This document shows positions 1-7,384 of a DNA stretch of 19,758 bases, one piece after another (position 1 is the first letter of the stretch; the number at the start of each line of letters is the position of its first letter). Both the position numbers and the translations under genes were made by a program. Source of the stretch: Firmicutes bacterium UBA4981 (GTDB lineage Bacteria; Bacillota; SHA-98; UBA4971); the NCBI GenBank assembly GCA_002398515.1, contig DGZL01000066.1:1-19758 (forward strand). Direction: 5' to 3'. The notes beneath the pieces were generated by a model that ran no database searches, was not told the DNA's origin, and saw only the letters and a program-made list of their open reading frames with translations.

Positions 1-158
1 CTGCCCACGTTCAGTGAGATGCTGGCCAGCGCCACTCTGCATAACTCCTGGCCGTCATTAGGAGCAAGTCTGGTCCCCGACATATAGAATCGCTGTCCTA
101 CGGAGAGCCCTGCGTTACACGTTCCTTCAACCCGGGCAACCTCGATCACAAGCTCCAT
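1..158 (-). CDS. TIGR04076-like small protein (partial, C-terminus outside window)
   Basis: An open frame of 52 codons reads leftward from an ATG at 158-156 and leaves the window without a stop. The start is supported by an AGGGGGTG ribosome binding site about 8 bases upstream; an in-frame ATG at 176-174 is possible but has no such site. The protein begins MELVIEVARVEGTC, then has a glycine-rich turn (GLSVGQRF), a PNDGQELC stretch and an ALASI helix. This layout (two short beta strands, a Cys, a G-x-x-G-x-x-F turn, then Cys and a small helix) resembles the TIGR04076 family of roughly 80-100-residue proteins of unknown function, common in anaerobes. The assignment is from pattern memory only; that the frame is coding is more certain than the family. 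Confidence 0.6.
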   Translation of the reverse strand, partial: MELVIEVARVEGTCNAGLSVGQRFYMSGTRLAPNDGQELCRVALASISLNVG

Positions 159-432
159 TATGCGCACCCCCTGCATGAGTAGTAGGCTTCGGGCCAAGCG
201 AAGCATATGCCCCAATGCATCTGGCAATACGGAATCGGTCATGTCACGGTTCTCTGTATGGGCAAGATATCCTCTTTGTCTATCACATAATTGCATGCCT
301 TCCAATTAGGCAAAGCCCAACCGGTAGCGAGCAGCTCCATACTCTGGCCTGCTTGGCTCTGCGAAATCAGCGAACTAGTATTGGGAAAGATGTGATATTA
401 TATGGATGAGATCGACAAGGGGGCGGAGTCGA
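159..432. other. Intergenic region with divergent start signals
   Basis: This 274-base stretch separates the leftward partial gene from the rightward mntA. No convincing gene was seen in any frame. It holds the ribosome binding site of the left gene (about 165-172), promoter-like sequences for mntA, and an mntA ribosome binding site (GGGGGCGGAG, about 419-428). No terminator-like hairpin is apparent. Confidence 0.5.
393..401 (+). promoter_or_regulatory. Candidate extended -10 promoter for mntA-hepT
   Basis: TGA followed by TATTAT at 396-401 makes an extended -10 element (TGn plus a 5/6 match to TATAAT). It would start transcription near 408, about 25 bases before the mntA ATG. An alternative is TTGGCT (353-358), 17 bases, TAGTAT (376-381), with both boxes 4/6. 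One or both may be used. Confidence 0.35.
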
Positions 433-828
433 ATGGATGTGCGCTCTTATGTTGATGGATTCATTCGCAGGGAACGGATTCAGCGTAAGGCTTGTGAAGA
501 GAAGCGTGAGCGCGCTCTTGCGGCCGCCGAGGAGGCAGCCGCGTACTTAGCTGATGCGGGTGCGACCAAGGTAATCCTGTTTGGTTCACTCGCTCGAGAA
601 AGCGGATTCGGACAGCATAGCGATATCGACCTTGCAGTCGAAGGAATCTCATGGTCGGAATATTGGAGCGTCTGGGCCTCTGTGGACAGCCTCACAGATT
701 TCGCTGTCGATATTGTTGTACTCGAAGACGCGAACCCGGCTCTGAAAGAGCGGATAGACAATGAGGGGGTATTGCTTTATGAGCACGGCAAACAGCAGCC
801 AGCTGCTCCTGTCGTCTCTAGATATTGA
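433..828 (+). CDS. mntA: MntA-like minimal nucleotidyltransferase antitoxin
   Basis: A 131-residue protein with the minimal nucleotidyltransferase signature. It has G51-S52 in a LFGSLAR motif, then D64-I-D66 in HSDIDLAVEG, and a third acidic residue at D93 (AVDIVVLED). In the type VII HEPN/MNT toxin-antitoxin family, such enzymes neutralise the partner RNase by adding AMP to a tyrosine of its active-site motif. The start at 433 is chosen because GGGGGCGGAG lies at a good distance upstream; an in-frame ATG at 406 has no such site. The family usually ends soon after an EGVLLYE-type motif (residues 111-117 here). The extra tail of about 14 residues is read through the start of the next gene and looks non-native. 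It overlaps hepT by 50 bases. The fold assignment is firm; function as an antitoxin rests on context. Confidence 0.85.
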   Translation: MDVRSYVDGFIRRERIQRKACEEKRERALAAAEEAAAYLADAGATKVILFGSLARESGFGQHSDIDLAVEGISWSEYWSVWASVDSLTDFAVDIVVLEDANPALKERIDNEGVLLYEHGKQQPAAPVVSRY

Positions 829-1051
829 AGGGCTGCGCCCAGCGGTGATTTCCGATACCACACGCCTGGAGCTCGATCGTTACCGCTCATTTCGTCATTT
901 TGTCAGGCACGGCTACGACAGAGACTTCATGTGGAAACGAATGCAGGACTTGGTGCTGGACCTGCCGGAGGTCGTCGCCCTCTTCAGGAAAGACGCAGAG
1001 AGTTTCCTGGATGTTCTGACCCAGATGATTCGCGATTTAGACGAAGGATAG
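779..1051 (+). CDS. hepT: HepT-like HEPN RNase toxin, apparently N-terminally truncated
   Basis: A 90-residue HEPN-family protein. It carries the catalytic signature R39-x4-H44-x-Y46 (within FRHFVRHGY); the tyrosine is the residue AMPylated by MntA in characterised pairs. The region GLRPAVIS, LDRYRSFRHFVRH and LPEVVALF matches the C-terminal half of the HepT-like toxins of about 150 residues found with such nucleotidyltransferases. The N-terminal helices of the HEPN domain are absent. A TAG at 755-757 closes the frame upstream, so they are not simply unannotated. The start at 779 has GAGGGGG 9 bases upstream; the in-frame ATG at 761 has none. The gene overlaps mntA by 50 bases and ends only 5 bases from the convergent livF stop. 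It may be a decaying, inactive toxin, or a compact variant. Confidence 0.65.
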   Translation: MSTANSSQLLLSSLDIEGLRPAVISDTTRLELDRYRSFRHFVRHGYDRDFMWKRMQDLVLDLPEVVALFRKDAESFLDVLTQMIRDLDEG

Positions 1052-1056
1052 TATTC

Positions 1057-1773
1057 TCACCCCCCGAGGTACGCAGCACGCACAGCCGGGTCATCCGCAA
1101 GTTCCTCTGACGGGCCTTGGAGCGCGATCTCGCCTGTCTGTAGCACGTATCCATAACTTGCGGTCTTTAGTGCCATGTTGACGTTCTGCTCGACTAATAG
1201 GACTGTTGTGCCGTATTTATTAATCTCACGGATTGTCTTGAAGATTTCCTGAACCAAGATGGGCGAAAGGCCCATTGAGGGTTCATCTAACAGCATGATA
1301 ACGCCTCTCATCATCAAGGCTCTGGCAACCGCCAGCATCTGCTGTTCACCGCCGGACAGAGTCCCGCCAAGCTGCCACAGCCTTTCCTTCAGGCGTGGAA
1401 ACATTGAAAACACCCGTTCTTCATCCTCTGGAATTTTGTCCCGGTCTTTACGGCAGTATGTTGCCAGCCTGAGGTTCTCATGCACTGTGAGATTTGCGAA
1501 GATTCCCCGTCCTTCCGGCACGTGAGCTATTCCCGCTTCGACAATGCTGTGTGGGGCGAGGGCTGTGAGCTCTGTATCCCGTAGTTTGATTGATCCTGTG
1601 GTTTGCTTCACCAGTCCTGAAATTGCCCTCAGCGTGGTGGATTTGCCGGCGCCGTTTGCGCCTATCAAGGTGACTATCTGGCCTTCCTCCACGTCGATGG
1701 AAATCCCTCTCACTGCAGAGATGTTACCGTACGACACGCATAAATCCCTTATGGAAAGAAGAGGCGTCGCCAT
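1057..1773 (-). CDS. livF: Branched-chain amino acid-type ABC transporter ATP-binding protein LivF
   Basis: A 238-residue ABC ATPase of the LivF subfamily, which pairs with LivG at the cytoplasmic face of the LivHM permease to power import. Visible motifs are Walker A GANGAGKST (38-46), signature LSGGEQQ (139-145), Walker B with D163-E164, and the LLVEQN switch in which Q replaces the usual H, typical of LivF. The start ATG overlaps the livG stop in a TAATG junction, and its AAAGGAGG site lies within the last codons of livG, so the two are translationally coupled. It is the last gene of the liv unit. Its stop faces the hepT stop across 5 bases, leaving no room for a terminator between the genes. 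Substrate could be branched-chain amino acids or another small carboxylate or amide; the ATPase does not tell. Confidence 0.95.
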   Translation of the reverse strand: MATPLLSIRDLCVSYGNISAVRGISIDVEEGQIVTLIGANGAGKSTTLRAISGLVKQTTGSIKLRDTELTALAPHSIVEAGIAHVPEGRGIFANLTVHENLRLATYCRKDRDKIPEDEERVFSMFPRLKERLWQLGGTLSGGEQQMLAVARALMMRGVIMLLDEPSMGLSPILVQEIFKTIREINKYGTTVLLVEQNVNMALKTASYGYVLQTGEIALQGPSEELADDPAVRAAYLGG

Positions 1774-2540
1774 TACGAAACCTCCTTTCCGAGATAAGCT
1801 TCGAGGACACGTGGATTGGTTTGAATTTCCCGAGGCGCGCCAACTGCAATTGTCTCGCCGAAATCAAGGACGGTAATATGTTCACATATCCCCATCACTA
1901 CACGCATCTGGTGTTCGATTAGGAATATGGTGAGATCGAATTCGTCCTTCAGCCAAGCGATTCTCTCAAGCAGCTCATCGATTTCCCGGGGATTCATCCC
2001 GGCCGCAGGTTCATCAAGGAGCAGTAGTCTGGGATTGGATGACAATGCGCGTGCAATTTCAAGCCTGCGCTGTTCTCCGTAGGGAAGCGCCTTTGCCTGA
2101 GTATGGGCGTAGCGTGCCAAGTTAAAGGCCTCGAGAAGCTCCATGCCTTTGTCCCTTATCCGTTTTTCTTCGTCCCTGAATTTGCCCGATCGCATGAGAG
2201 CGTCGCGAATCCCATAGCGGGCCTGGGCGAAGTGGCCCAACCGTACGTTATCCAAGACTGTCAAGTCGCGGAACAAGCGTATTGTCTGGAAGGTCCGGGC
2301 TATTCCCATGCTAATGATCTGGCATGATTGCAGCCCCACAAGCTCTTGCCCTTCGAAACGAATATGACCCGCACTCGGCTTGTAGACTCCGGTGATGAGG
2401 TTGAAGACTGTGGTCTTGCCTGCGCCGTTAGGCCCGATGAGACCCACTACTTCTCCGGCGGAAAGTTCCAAGTTGAAATCGGATACTGCTTTGAGCCCCC
2501 CGAAGAAATGGGTTAATCCTTCAATTTGAAGCAGTGACAA
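1773..2540 (-). CDS. livG: Branched-chain amino acid-type ABC transporter ATP-binding protein LivG
   Basis: A 255-residue ABC ATPase of the LivG subfamily. Walker A is GPNGAGKTT (36-44), the signature is LPYGEQRR (152-159), Walker B has D176-E177, and the switch histidine is H210 in LIEHQM. The C-terminal stretch ending near VLEAYLG is characteristic of LivG. It starts with TTG at 2540, inside the end of livM (20-base overlap). This start is well supported by AAGGAGGAG at 2556-2548 with a 7-base spacer. The overlap with livM upstream and the one-base overlap with livF downstream imply tight coupling of the three genes. It acts with LivF as the heterodimeric motor of the importer. Confidence 0.95.
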   Translation of the reverse strand: MSLLQIEGLTHFFGGLKAVSDFNLELSAGEVVGLIGPNGAGKTTVFNLITGVYKPSAGHIRFEGQELVGLQSCQIISMGIARTFQTIRLFRDLTVLDNVRLGHFAQARYGIRDALMRSGKFRDEEKRIRDKGMELLEAFNLARYAHTQAKALPYGEQRRLEIARALSSNPRLLLLDEPAAGMNPREIDELLERIAWLKDEFDLTIFLIEHQMRVVMGICEHITVLDFGETIAVGAPREIQTNPRVLEAYLGKEVS

Positions 2541-3504
2541 CGTCAGTCTCCTCCTTCTTCCCGAGGACTCGCTCCTCGCGGGGAATCAGCCCGGTAAGCT
2601 CTTTGAGTCCCATTATTCCGGTAGGACGGCAAATCATAAGGATTACCAGCATGATTGGGCCCACTACCCAGCGCCAGACTCCAAGTGGCCTCAGAAGCTC
2701 CAAAAGGACTGTGTATACTGTAGCGCCAAGCACTGATCCGAATATGCTCCCGATACCTCCTAAGTACACCATGACAAGAATATCCGTGGATTTCTGAATC
2801 GCGAAGCTTCTCGGATTGATAAACTGCATTACATGTGCAAAGAGAGCCCCTGCAACCCCCGCAAAGAATGCGGCTATGAGGAATACCATGATCTTCATTT
2901 GCCTTGTGTTGACACTCACGAGGTTAGATGCCACCTCGTCTTCGCGTATTGAAAGCACCGCCCTGCCGAAATTGGAGTACACCAGATTCCTGACAACGAA
3001 TATGGTGACAAGGCACCAAGCATATACATTAACGAGATTAGTCAGACGACCCATACCCATAAAACCTCTAGGCCCGCCCAGCGCGTCAATGTTTTCAAGG
3101 ACGCTCTTGACTATCATGTTGAACGCCAGGGTCACAATGGCAAGGTAGTCGCCGCGCGTACGAAACGAAGGAAACGCCACCACGAAAGAAGTTGCGGCAG
3201 TGACTATTCCCGCGACTATTACTGCCAGGGGAAAGACAAAAGGGCCCATCTGATTATGGAAGACCCGAACTGTGATGATGGACGAAACGTAGGCACCTAT
3301 CGCCATGAATCCCGCATGTCCTACTGAGAATTCACCCATGTACCCGTTCACCAGGTTCAAGCTAAGAGTCAAAATGATGTTTATTCCCACATACATGGAG
3401 ATCTGCAAAATGTAGGCGCTGAGCAGTCCGGACCGTTCTATCAAAATACATAGGACAAAGCCTAAAAAGACCAACACCAACGTCATCCTGGATTTCAGCC
3501 CCAC
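2521..3504 (-). CDS. livM: Branched-chain amino acid-type ABC transporter permease LivM
   Basis: A hydrophobic permease of about 327 residues with the LivM pattern. It has an [22 protein letters not shown] loop, the [17 protein letters not shown] segment, an SIREDE cytoplasmic motif and a [15 protein letters not shown] segment near the C-terminus. It forms the membrane channel with LivH. The frame opens at GTG 3513, but GAGGTG at 3516-3511 overlaps that codon and sits 6 bases before a second GTG at 3504, which I prefer. An ATG at 3486 is also in frame. It lies 33-42 bases downstream of livH and overlaps livG by 20 bases. Several transmembrane helices are evident; I have not delimited each. 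Confidence 0.93.
   Translation of the reverse strand: MGLKSRMTLVLVFLGFVLCILIERSGLLSAYILQISMYVGINIILTLSLNLVNGYMGEFSVGHAGFMAIGAYVSSIITVRVFHNQMGPFVFPLAVIVAGIVTAATSFVVAFPSFRTRGDYLAIVTLAFNMIVKSVLENIDALGGPRGFMGMGRLTNLVNVYAWCLVTIFVVRNLVYSNFGRAVLSIREDEVASNLVSVNTRQMKIMVFLIAAFFAGVAGALFAHVMQFINPRSFAIQKSTDILVMVYLGGIGSIFGSVLGATVYTVLLELLRPLGVWRWVVGPIMLVILMICRPTGIMGLKELTGLIPREERVLGKKEETDVVTASN
2548..2556 (-). promoter_or_regulatory. Ribosome binding site fixing the TTG start of livG
   Basis: AAGGAGGAG on the minus strand lies 7 bases before the TTG at 2540 and inside the livM coding sequence. It is close to the full anti-Shine-Dalgarno complement, so this rare start codon is probably genuine. Confidence 0.8.
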
Positions 3505-3546
3505 GAAATGCACCTCATTTCTAGCACGGGCCCGGAGTCTTTGAGT

Positions 3547-4452
3547 CTACACCTTCTGAGCGGTAACACGACCCATGAGCCCGGTCGGTCTGACTACCAA
3601 CACGATAAGGAGCACAGTAAACGCCACGAAGTCCCTGTAGGTTGAGGAGGGCAACACCATTGGGGTAAATACCTCAACAAAAGCCAGTATGTACGCGCCG
3701 AGCATGGCGCCGCGGACATTTCCGATACCGCCGATGACCGCTGCAATAAACGCCCACCAACCGATTCTGACTCCCATATAAGGGTTAATGATTGGGTATG
3801 CCAGGCTGTAGAGGACTCCGCCTGCGCCTGCCACAGCAGAACCTATGGCAAATGTTGTCGAGATTATCCTGTCAACAGGTACACCCATCACTGAGGCGGT
3901 TGCCTTGTCATAGGAGACTGCACGCATTGCCATGCCTGTCATAGTCTTCTGCACAACCCTGTCCAAGAGGATCATAAGGACAATGGATATGATAATAATA
4001 AGAATCTGCACACTGGAAAGTGAAAGGGCTCCTAGCCTGTAGTTGACGTTAGGCAAGAGCGCCGGCATCCCCCTGGGGGTCGGCCCTAATGTGGCTAAGG
4101 TGAAGTTCTCCAGAAACAGTCCTATCCCAAGTGCGGTGATCACTGCCGATACTCTCGGTGCGAGCCGTAGAGGTTTGTATGCCACACGTTCTATCAACAC
4201 CGCTACAAGTGCTGTAAGCAGCATGCTTACCATCATGGTGGCGATGAAAGTAAGCCAAGTAGGTATTGCGTTGGAAAGAAAGGCGATTGCTGCGAAGAAA
4301 CCAAAATAGCATGAAATCATAAAGATATCGCCGTGAGCGAAGTTAATGAGGCGAAGTATACCGTATACCATGGTGTAACCGAGAGCTATCAGCGCATATA
4401 CGCTCCCAAGCTGTAATCCGTTGAGCATTTGCTGCATCAGTATGATAATCAA
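3547..4452 (-). CDS. livH: Branched-chain amino acid-type ABC transporter permease LivH
   Basis: A 301-residue membrane protein with LivH hallmarks. These are an N-terminal MLNGLQLGSVYALIALGYTM segment, the INFAHGD motif (about residues 37-43) that recurs in this family, a MRAVSYD loop, and a GGIGNVRGAMLGAY segment near the C-terminus. It partners LivM to form the transmembrane pathway. The start is TTG at 4452, preceded by a GGGGGTGAT site 7 bases away; the next in-frame ATG, at 4437, has no recognisable site. It follows livK by 94 bases, a gap that holds a strong hairpin. Confidence 0.93.
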   Translation of the reverse strand: MIIILMQQMLNGLQLGSVYALIALGYTMVYGILRLINFAHGDIFMISCYFGFFAAIAFLSNAIPTWLTFIATMMVSMLLTALVAVLIERVAYKPLRLAPRVSAVITALGIGLFLENFTLATLGPTPRGMPALLPNVNYRLGALSLSSVQILIIIISIVLMILLDRVVQKTMTGMAMRAVSYDKATASVMGVPVDRIISTTFAIGSAVAGAGGVLYSLAYPIINPYMGVRIGWWAFIAAVIGGIGNVRGAMLGAYILAFVEVFTPMVLPSSTYRDFVAFTVLLIVLVVRPTGLMGRVTAQKV

Positions 4453-4480
4453 ATCATCACCCCCGACGTCTTATGCGCAT

Positions 4481-4519
4481 GGCCCCAACTCCCACAGGGT
4501 CAAATGGAAAGTCGGGGCC
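4481..4519 (-). promoter_or_regulatory. Strong hairpin between livK and livH (mRNA stabiliser or attenuator)
   Basis: GGCCCCGACT on the transcribed strand pairs with AGTTGGGGCC 19 bases later: 10 base pairs with one G-U. A small CCC/GGG stem is possible in the loop. No T-run follows, so it does not look like a full intrinsic terminator. In its position just after the binding-protein gene it would protect the livK transcript or reduce read-through into the permease genes. Confidence 0.6.
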
Positions 4520-4546
4520 TTCCTATTCAAAGAATCATTTTGGATT

Positions 4547-5689
4547 CTATGGTCCTACACTTGCGAAGTAAGTAAACTTGCCATCTTTGATCTGGATAAT
4601 CACAGCGCTCTTCACAGGATCTCCGGTTCCTTCGAACCTCATTGTGCCTGTGACGCCTTCGTACTTGGTTATCTGGGCAAGAGCGTCGCGCAAGGAGGCT
4701 CTGTCAATTTTCCCTGCTGCTTTGATTGCCTGGAAGAGCATGCCGAAAGAGTCGAAGGTCAGTGCAGCTACGTCATCGGGAAGTTCCTTATAGCGTTCTT
4801 CGTAGGCTTTGATGAATTTCTGCGCTGTCGGGGTGGCGATATCAGGAGCATAGTGAGTGCTGAAGAATTGGCCTTCCATGTCAGATCCGCCCAACTTGAT
4901 TATTTCAGGTGAACCCCAGCCGTCACTTCCCAGAAAGTCACCGGTAAAGCCAAGTCTTCGGGCTTGCTGAATTTGCAGAGGCACTTCACTATAGTAGTTT
5001 GGCAGGAAGAGGACTTTCGGCGACGCTCGGACTATCCTTGTAAGCTGTGAGGAGAAATCCTGGTCTCCTGTGGTATAGGATTCGAAGGACACTACTTTGC
5101 CGCCCAGTGCCTCAAACGACTTCTTGAACTCTTCAGCGATTCCCTTATTGTACTCACTTGCTACGTCGTATAGCACCGCTGCTTTCTCAGCTTTCAGATG
5201 ATCTTTGGCGAATCTTGCGCAGACCAGGCCCTGGAAGTCATCGATCATGCAAGCGCGGAATACGTACTTCTTTCCTTGAGTCGTCTTCACATTAGTGGAC
5301 CATGGGCTTATCATCGGGGTCTTTGCGTCTTCACATATCTGGGAAGGCGGGATGGCATTACGGCTTGCATTGGCTCCGATTATTGCAAGCACTTGGTTTT
5401 GGGATATCAACTTCTGGGCTACCGCTGCTGAGGACTCAGGTCTGTCCTCGTTATCCTCTACGATCAACCGGATGGTGTACTTAGTTCCGGCTACTTCAAG
5501 ACCGCCTGCCTTATTCACTTCTTCAACAGCCATTTCAGCAGCATTCTTACAGGATCGTCCCACAACCGGAATACCTCCGGTCAGCTCAGCATTTACGCCG
5601 ATTACTATTTGATTCGCGCCGGTACATACCGAACTCAGCAGAATGCACGTGACAACAAAGAGAAGAGCCACACATGACATTCTTTTCAA
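4547..5689 (-). CDS. livK: Branched-chain amino acid-type ABC transporter substrate-binding protein LivK
   Basis: A 380-residue type I periplasmic-binding-fold protein (LivJ/LivK-like). It has a basic N-terminus (MKRM), a hydrophobic core at about residues 5-20 and a probable signal peptidase site after TGA (residue 25), then the family opening IVIGVNAELTGGIPVVG. Cys22 lies in SSVC, a poor lipobox, so lipid anchoring is uncertain. Family features include the AIIGANASRNAIPPSQIC region and the YDVASEYNKGIAEEFKK strand-helix unit. The start is TTG at 5689, with GGGGGG 7-8 bases upstream; an ATG three codons later lacks a well-placed site. It captures the ligand outside the membrane and delivers it to LivHM. 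The ligand is not readable from sequence; amino acids, amides, urea and aromatic acids are all known for the family. Confidence 0.93.
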   Translation of the reverse strand: MKRMSCVALLFVVTCILLSSVCTGANQIVIGVNAELTGGIPVVGRSCKNAAEMAVEEVNKAGGLEVAGTKYTIRLIVEDNEDRPESSAAVAQKLISQNQVLAIIGANASRNAIPPSQICEDAKTPMISPWSTNVKTTQGKKYVFRACMIDDFQGLVCARFAKDHLKAEKAAVLYDVASEYNKGIAEEFKKSFEALGGKVVSFESYTTGDQDFSSQLTRIVRASPKVLFLPNYYSEVPLQIQQARRLGFTGDFLGSDGWGSPEIIKLGGSDMEGQFFSTHYAPDIATPTAQKFIKAYEERYKELPDDVAALTFDSFGMLFQAIKAAGKIDRASLRDALAQITKYEGVTGTMRFEGTGDPVKSAVIIQIKDGKFTYFASVGP

Positions 5690-5838
5690 CTTGTTTCCCC
5701 CCTAAACAGTTATTCAACCGGGAGACGGAAACCTTTGAAGTTGTACATCAGGTGGTGAGGAGAGCTGTATCATCAGATGTTGTCTGGCTGTGTGAAGGAT
5801 GAGCGTAATACAACTAGAATTGTGTGAATTATATGACT

Positions 5839-5867
5839 ATTATATACAAGCATCCAAGAGAAGTCAA
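5839..5867 (-). promoter_or_regulatory. Near-consensus vegetative promoter for livKHMGF
   Basis: On the minus strand TTGACT (5867-5862), a 17-base spacer and a perfect TATAAT (5844-5839) form a sigma-A type promoter. It sits directly after the glcF stop codon. Transcription would start near 5832, leaving a leader of about 143 bases before the livK TTG. I saw no T-box or known riboswitch motif in that leader. Confidence 0.75.
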
Positions 5868-5874
5868 TCCGGAT

Positions 5875-7215
5875 CTATGGGCTTTGAAGACAAGAAAGCA
5901 CGATATCAGCTATGTCTCTTACTTTCATTCTGCGGGGAACCGTAATCTCCATGTCCGGCCGGGGAGGTTCGCCGTCTCTATATGGCATGTTCCGGGTTCT
6001 TGGGAGCTTTCTTGCAGCGTTCGACAGTGTGCGGGCACACTGTTGACAGGCGGTGACGATGAGTTCAGCGCCGGTATCAGACGCCTGGCTTAGTCGGGCT
6101 TCGGCTAGTTTACGTGAGAGTTCAGGGTCAATCGTTTCCAAGTTGCCCCCGCCACCGCAACAGCGGGCATCTTTCCGAGAAGGGGTGATTTCCTTATAGA
6201 TCAGCCCCGGGATACTTCTCAGGACTTCCCGTGGGGGATCGTAGACTCCGCATTTTCGGCCAAGGTCACAAGGGTCATGGTATGTTGCCATTACCTCCAT
6301 TGGGCGGAGTCTGACTGTTTTATCCACAACTATTTCACTTAACAACTGTGTGTAATGGATGACTGTGATGTGGGAGCCGGTCTTTTCTATCAAATTTCTC
6401 CACGTGTAGTAACACGAAGGGCAACTTGTCATAACTGTATCCGCTCCTAGGCTTATAACTTTTTCCAGGTTGTGTCCGGCTATTTCATCTGCTTCGCTGT
6501 CAAGTCCTAAAAGGGACAGGGGATAGCCGCAACACCATTCTTCACCGCCTAGCAGGGCGAATCTTATTCCGGTACGGTTCATGATCTGAGTCATGGAACG
6601 GGGAATCTTGTATGCTCCGGGGTAGAGCGATGCAACGCAGCCGGTGAAGTAAACCAGACCTTGAGGCCTCGTAAACGGTGTAACTTGGTATTCGCCGTGG
6701 ACAGGGACAGGAGTAAGCTCGTCCATCCATAATAACCTGTTTTCATTATTGTCCCCTGTCACGTTATGAGTCTCTCGAATTCTTTGACTGAGCTCTGCCA
6801 CTAATTCCGGTCGTCCCTTGTGAACCACATACTCCTTGCGCATAGCAAGGATAATATCGCAAACAGGAACCCCTGAAGGACAGTCAGTGGCGCAAGCGCC
6901 GCACAGGAGGCAAATGAGGTTTCTATTCCATGCCTTCTTAAGTATGTCTGTGGGAGCATTGCCTATGAAAGCCTGCGCGCCCGGGCTTAAGTCAACGTGG
7001 TCCATATGCGCCGGGTCTTGTGAGTTGGACGTCCCTATGCTGCCCTTACATGCTCTATGTATCATGTCTGCAAGGAATACCCGAGCCCTGGGTGAGAACC
7101 CTTCCGTCTTCAATTCAGTGAACACGGGGCAAACTGACCTGCATTGTCCGCACCGCACGCATTTTTTACCGAATTCAGTTATGAAATCCGAAGATGCGCC
7201 GATTTCGCTTATCAT
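5875..7215 (-). CDS. glcF: GlcF-like (Fe-S)-binding oxidoreductase subunit
   Basis: A 446-residue protein with the architecture of the glycolate/lactate oxidase iron-sulfur subunit. Two N-terminal 4Fe-4S motifs are seen: C19-x2-C22-x2-C25-x3-C29-P and C102-x2-C105-x2-C108-x3-C112-P. Two CCG domains follow: the first with C193, C228-C229-G and C265-x2-C268, the second with H313-DPC316, C352-C353-GGGG and C390-x2-C393. In this family it takes electrons from the FAD subunit (GlcD) and passes them to the quinone pool or another carrier at the membrane. The start ATG at 7215 has GGGGGT 9 bases upstream. It lies 169 bases downstream of glcD, more than the other gaps in this cluster. No electron-transfer flavoprotein genes are adjacent, so the acceptor is unknown. 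Confidence 0.9.
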   Translation of the reverse strand: MISEIGASSDFITEFGKKCVRCGQCRSVCPVFTELKTEGFSPRARVFLADMIHRACKGSIGTSNSQDPAHMDHVDLSPGAQAFIGNAPTDILKKAWNRNLICLLCGACATDCPSGVPVCDIILAMRKEYVVHKGRPELVAELSQRIRETHNVTGDNNENRLLWMDELTPVPVHGEYQVTPFTRPQGLVYFTGCVASLYPGAYKIPRSMTQIMNRTGIRFALLGGEEWCCGYPLSLLGLDSEADEIAGHNLEKVISLGADTVMTSCPSCYYTWRNLIEKTGSHITVIHYTQLLSEIVVDKTVRLRPMEVMATYHDPCDLGRKCGVYDPPREVLRSIPGLIYKEITPSRKDARCCGGGGNLETIDPELSRKLAEARLSQASDTGAELIVTACQQCARTLSNAARKLPRTRNMPYRDGEPPRPDMEITVPRRMKVRDIADIVLSCLQSP

Positions 7216-7327
7216 TTCAAGGCTACCCCCGTTAGAAATGTGATACTAAGAAATTGGCCGAAAGCAATGACTCCCCAAACCAGGGTCCGAGGCTTTTCAG
7301 TTCATCTAGTCCGATATTTGAAGACTT

Positions 7328-7344
7328 ACCGGAGTCTCTCCGGC
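7328..7344 (-). promoter_or_regulatory. Small hairpin between glcD and glcF
   Basis: CCGGAG, a 3-base AGA loop and CTCCGG form a perfect 6-bp stem, extendable by a G-U pair, in the 169-base gap. No T-run follows. It may be an RNA processing or stabilising element; the rest of the gap shows no gene. Confidence 0.35.
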
Positions 7345-7384
7345 TTGCATCAATAACTGACTGAGTGGGTTTAGCTAAAGATGA

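Noticed and set aside
215..409. Open frame of 64 codons on the plus strand upstream of mntA
   Set aside because: No ribosome binding site, unusual residue mix and no recognisable family; it covers the promoter-like sequences of mntA.
4421..4912. Plus-strand open frame of 163 codons opposite livK and livH
   Set aside because: Shadow of livK/livH on the other strand with no ribosome binding site or recognisable domain.
5690..5832. Possible T-box or amino-acid riboswitch in the livK leader
   Set aside because: The conserved T-box sequence and its terminator hairpin are absent, and no known riboswitch core was recognised.
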